From NCBI GenBank assembly GCA_019242385.1, contig JAFAVO010000028.1:1-5977 (forward strand): DNA of 5,977 bases, given 5' to 3'. Position numbers and translations under genes: made by a program. Below are positions 5,919 through 5,977 of this stretch, piece by piece (the first letter of the stretch is position 1; each line of letters begins with the position of its first letter). The notes beneath the pieces are model-generated. The model was given only the letters and a program-made list of their open reading frames with translations. It was not told where the DNA came from and did no database searches. The stretch is from Gammaproteobacteria bacterium. Lineage in GTDB: Bacteria; Pseudomonadota; Gammaproteobacteria; Steroidobacterales; Steroidobacteraceae.

Positions 5919-5919
5919 T
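5914..5919 (+). promoter_or_regulatory. Consensus -10 element (TATAAT) for the gene downstream of yciO
   Basis: A perfect TATAAT spans the yciO TAA stop codon in a very GC-rich surround, where A/T hexamers are rare. No good -35 lies 16-18 bp upstream (the region around 5890-5897 reads TCGGTCCG), and there is no TG extended -10. Transcription would begin near 5926-5927. It probably drives whatever gene starts at the right edge of the window. Confidence 0.5.
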
Positions 5920-5952
5920 TCGGCTCGTGAGTCATTCCCGCATTGCACGCAC

Positions 5953-5977
5953 GTGAGTTCCCCCGCGCCGGCGCGGC
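5953..5977 (+). CDS. Possible start of the next gene, cut by the window edge
   Basis: GTG at 5953-5955 opens a frame reading MSSPAPAR that remains open to the last base. It lies about 26 bases after the transcription start predicted from the TATAAT at 5914. No Shine-Dalgarno is visible in front of it, and only eight codons are present, so neither the product nor the start can be established. The true start may lie further right. Confidence 0.25.

Overview
The window looks like core chromosome of a high-GC gammaproteobacterium. By eye it is close to 70% GC, with strong third-position G/C preference. The gene order smc-zipA-ligA is a gammaproteobacterial signature: ZipA is found essentially only in that class, and Pseudomonas carries the same trio. 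The YciB, BolA-family and YciO proteins read as ordinary gammaproteobacterial orthologues. The high GC and the neighbouring yciB-bolA-ppiC-type cluster would fit a Steroidobacter/Nevskiales/Xanthomonadales-like lineage, but that placement is inference.

Layout, left to right. (1) Bases 1-3213, plus strand: the last 77 codons of smc, then zipA 15 bp downstream, then ligA, whose TTG start overlaps the zipA stop by 4 bp. The three genes are probably co-transcribed and cover chromosome organisation, divisome anchoring and nick sealing. (2) Bases 3214-3282: a short convergent gap with a GC-rich hairpin. (3) Bases 3283-5194, minus strand, in transcription order: yciB (inner-membrane septation/envelope protein), bolA-family gene (4-bp ATGA overlap with yciB), then after 89 bp a parvulin-type peptidyl-prolyl isomerase predicted to be a lipoprotein with a long Pro/Ala tail. 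(4) Bases 5195-5285: a divergent intergenic region with a perfect 7-bp inverted repeat. (5) Bases 5286-5918, plus strand: yciO, a Sua5/YrdC-family protein, starting at TTG. (6) Bases 5914-5977: a consensus TATAAT overlapping the yciO stop codon and a possible start of the next gene.

Coding density is very high and no gene-free stretch exceeds about 91 bp. I see no mobile element, CRISPR array, tRNA or rRNA, and no defence or toxin-antitoxin module. I find no clear evidence of a new biological system. The most interesting items are modest: the Pro/Ala tail on the lipoprotein parvulin, an almost absolute use of CTC-GAG for Leu-Glu pairs across all the genes, the palindrome between yciB and yciO, and a possible leaderless micro-ORF after yciO. 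Long ORFs antisense to zipA, ligA and the isomerase gene are shadows of GC-rich coding sequence.
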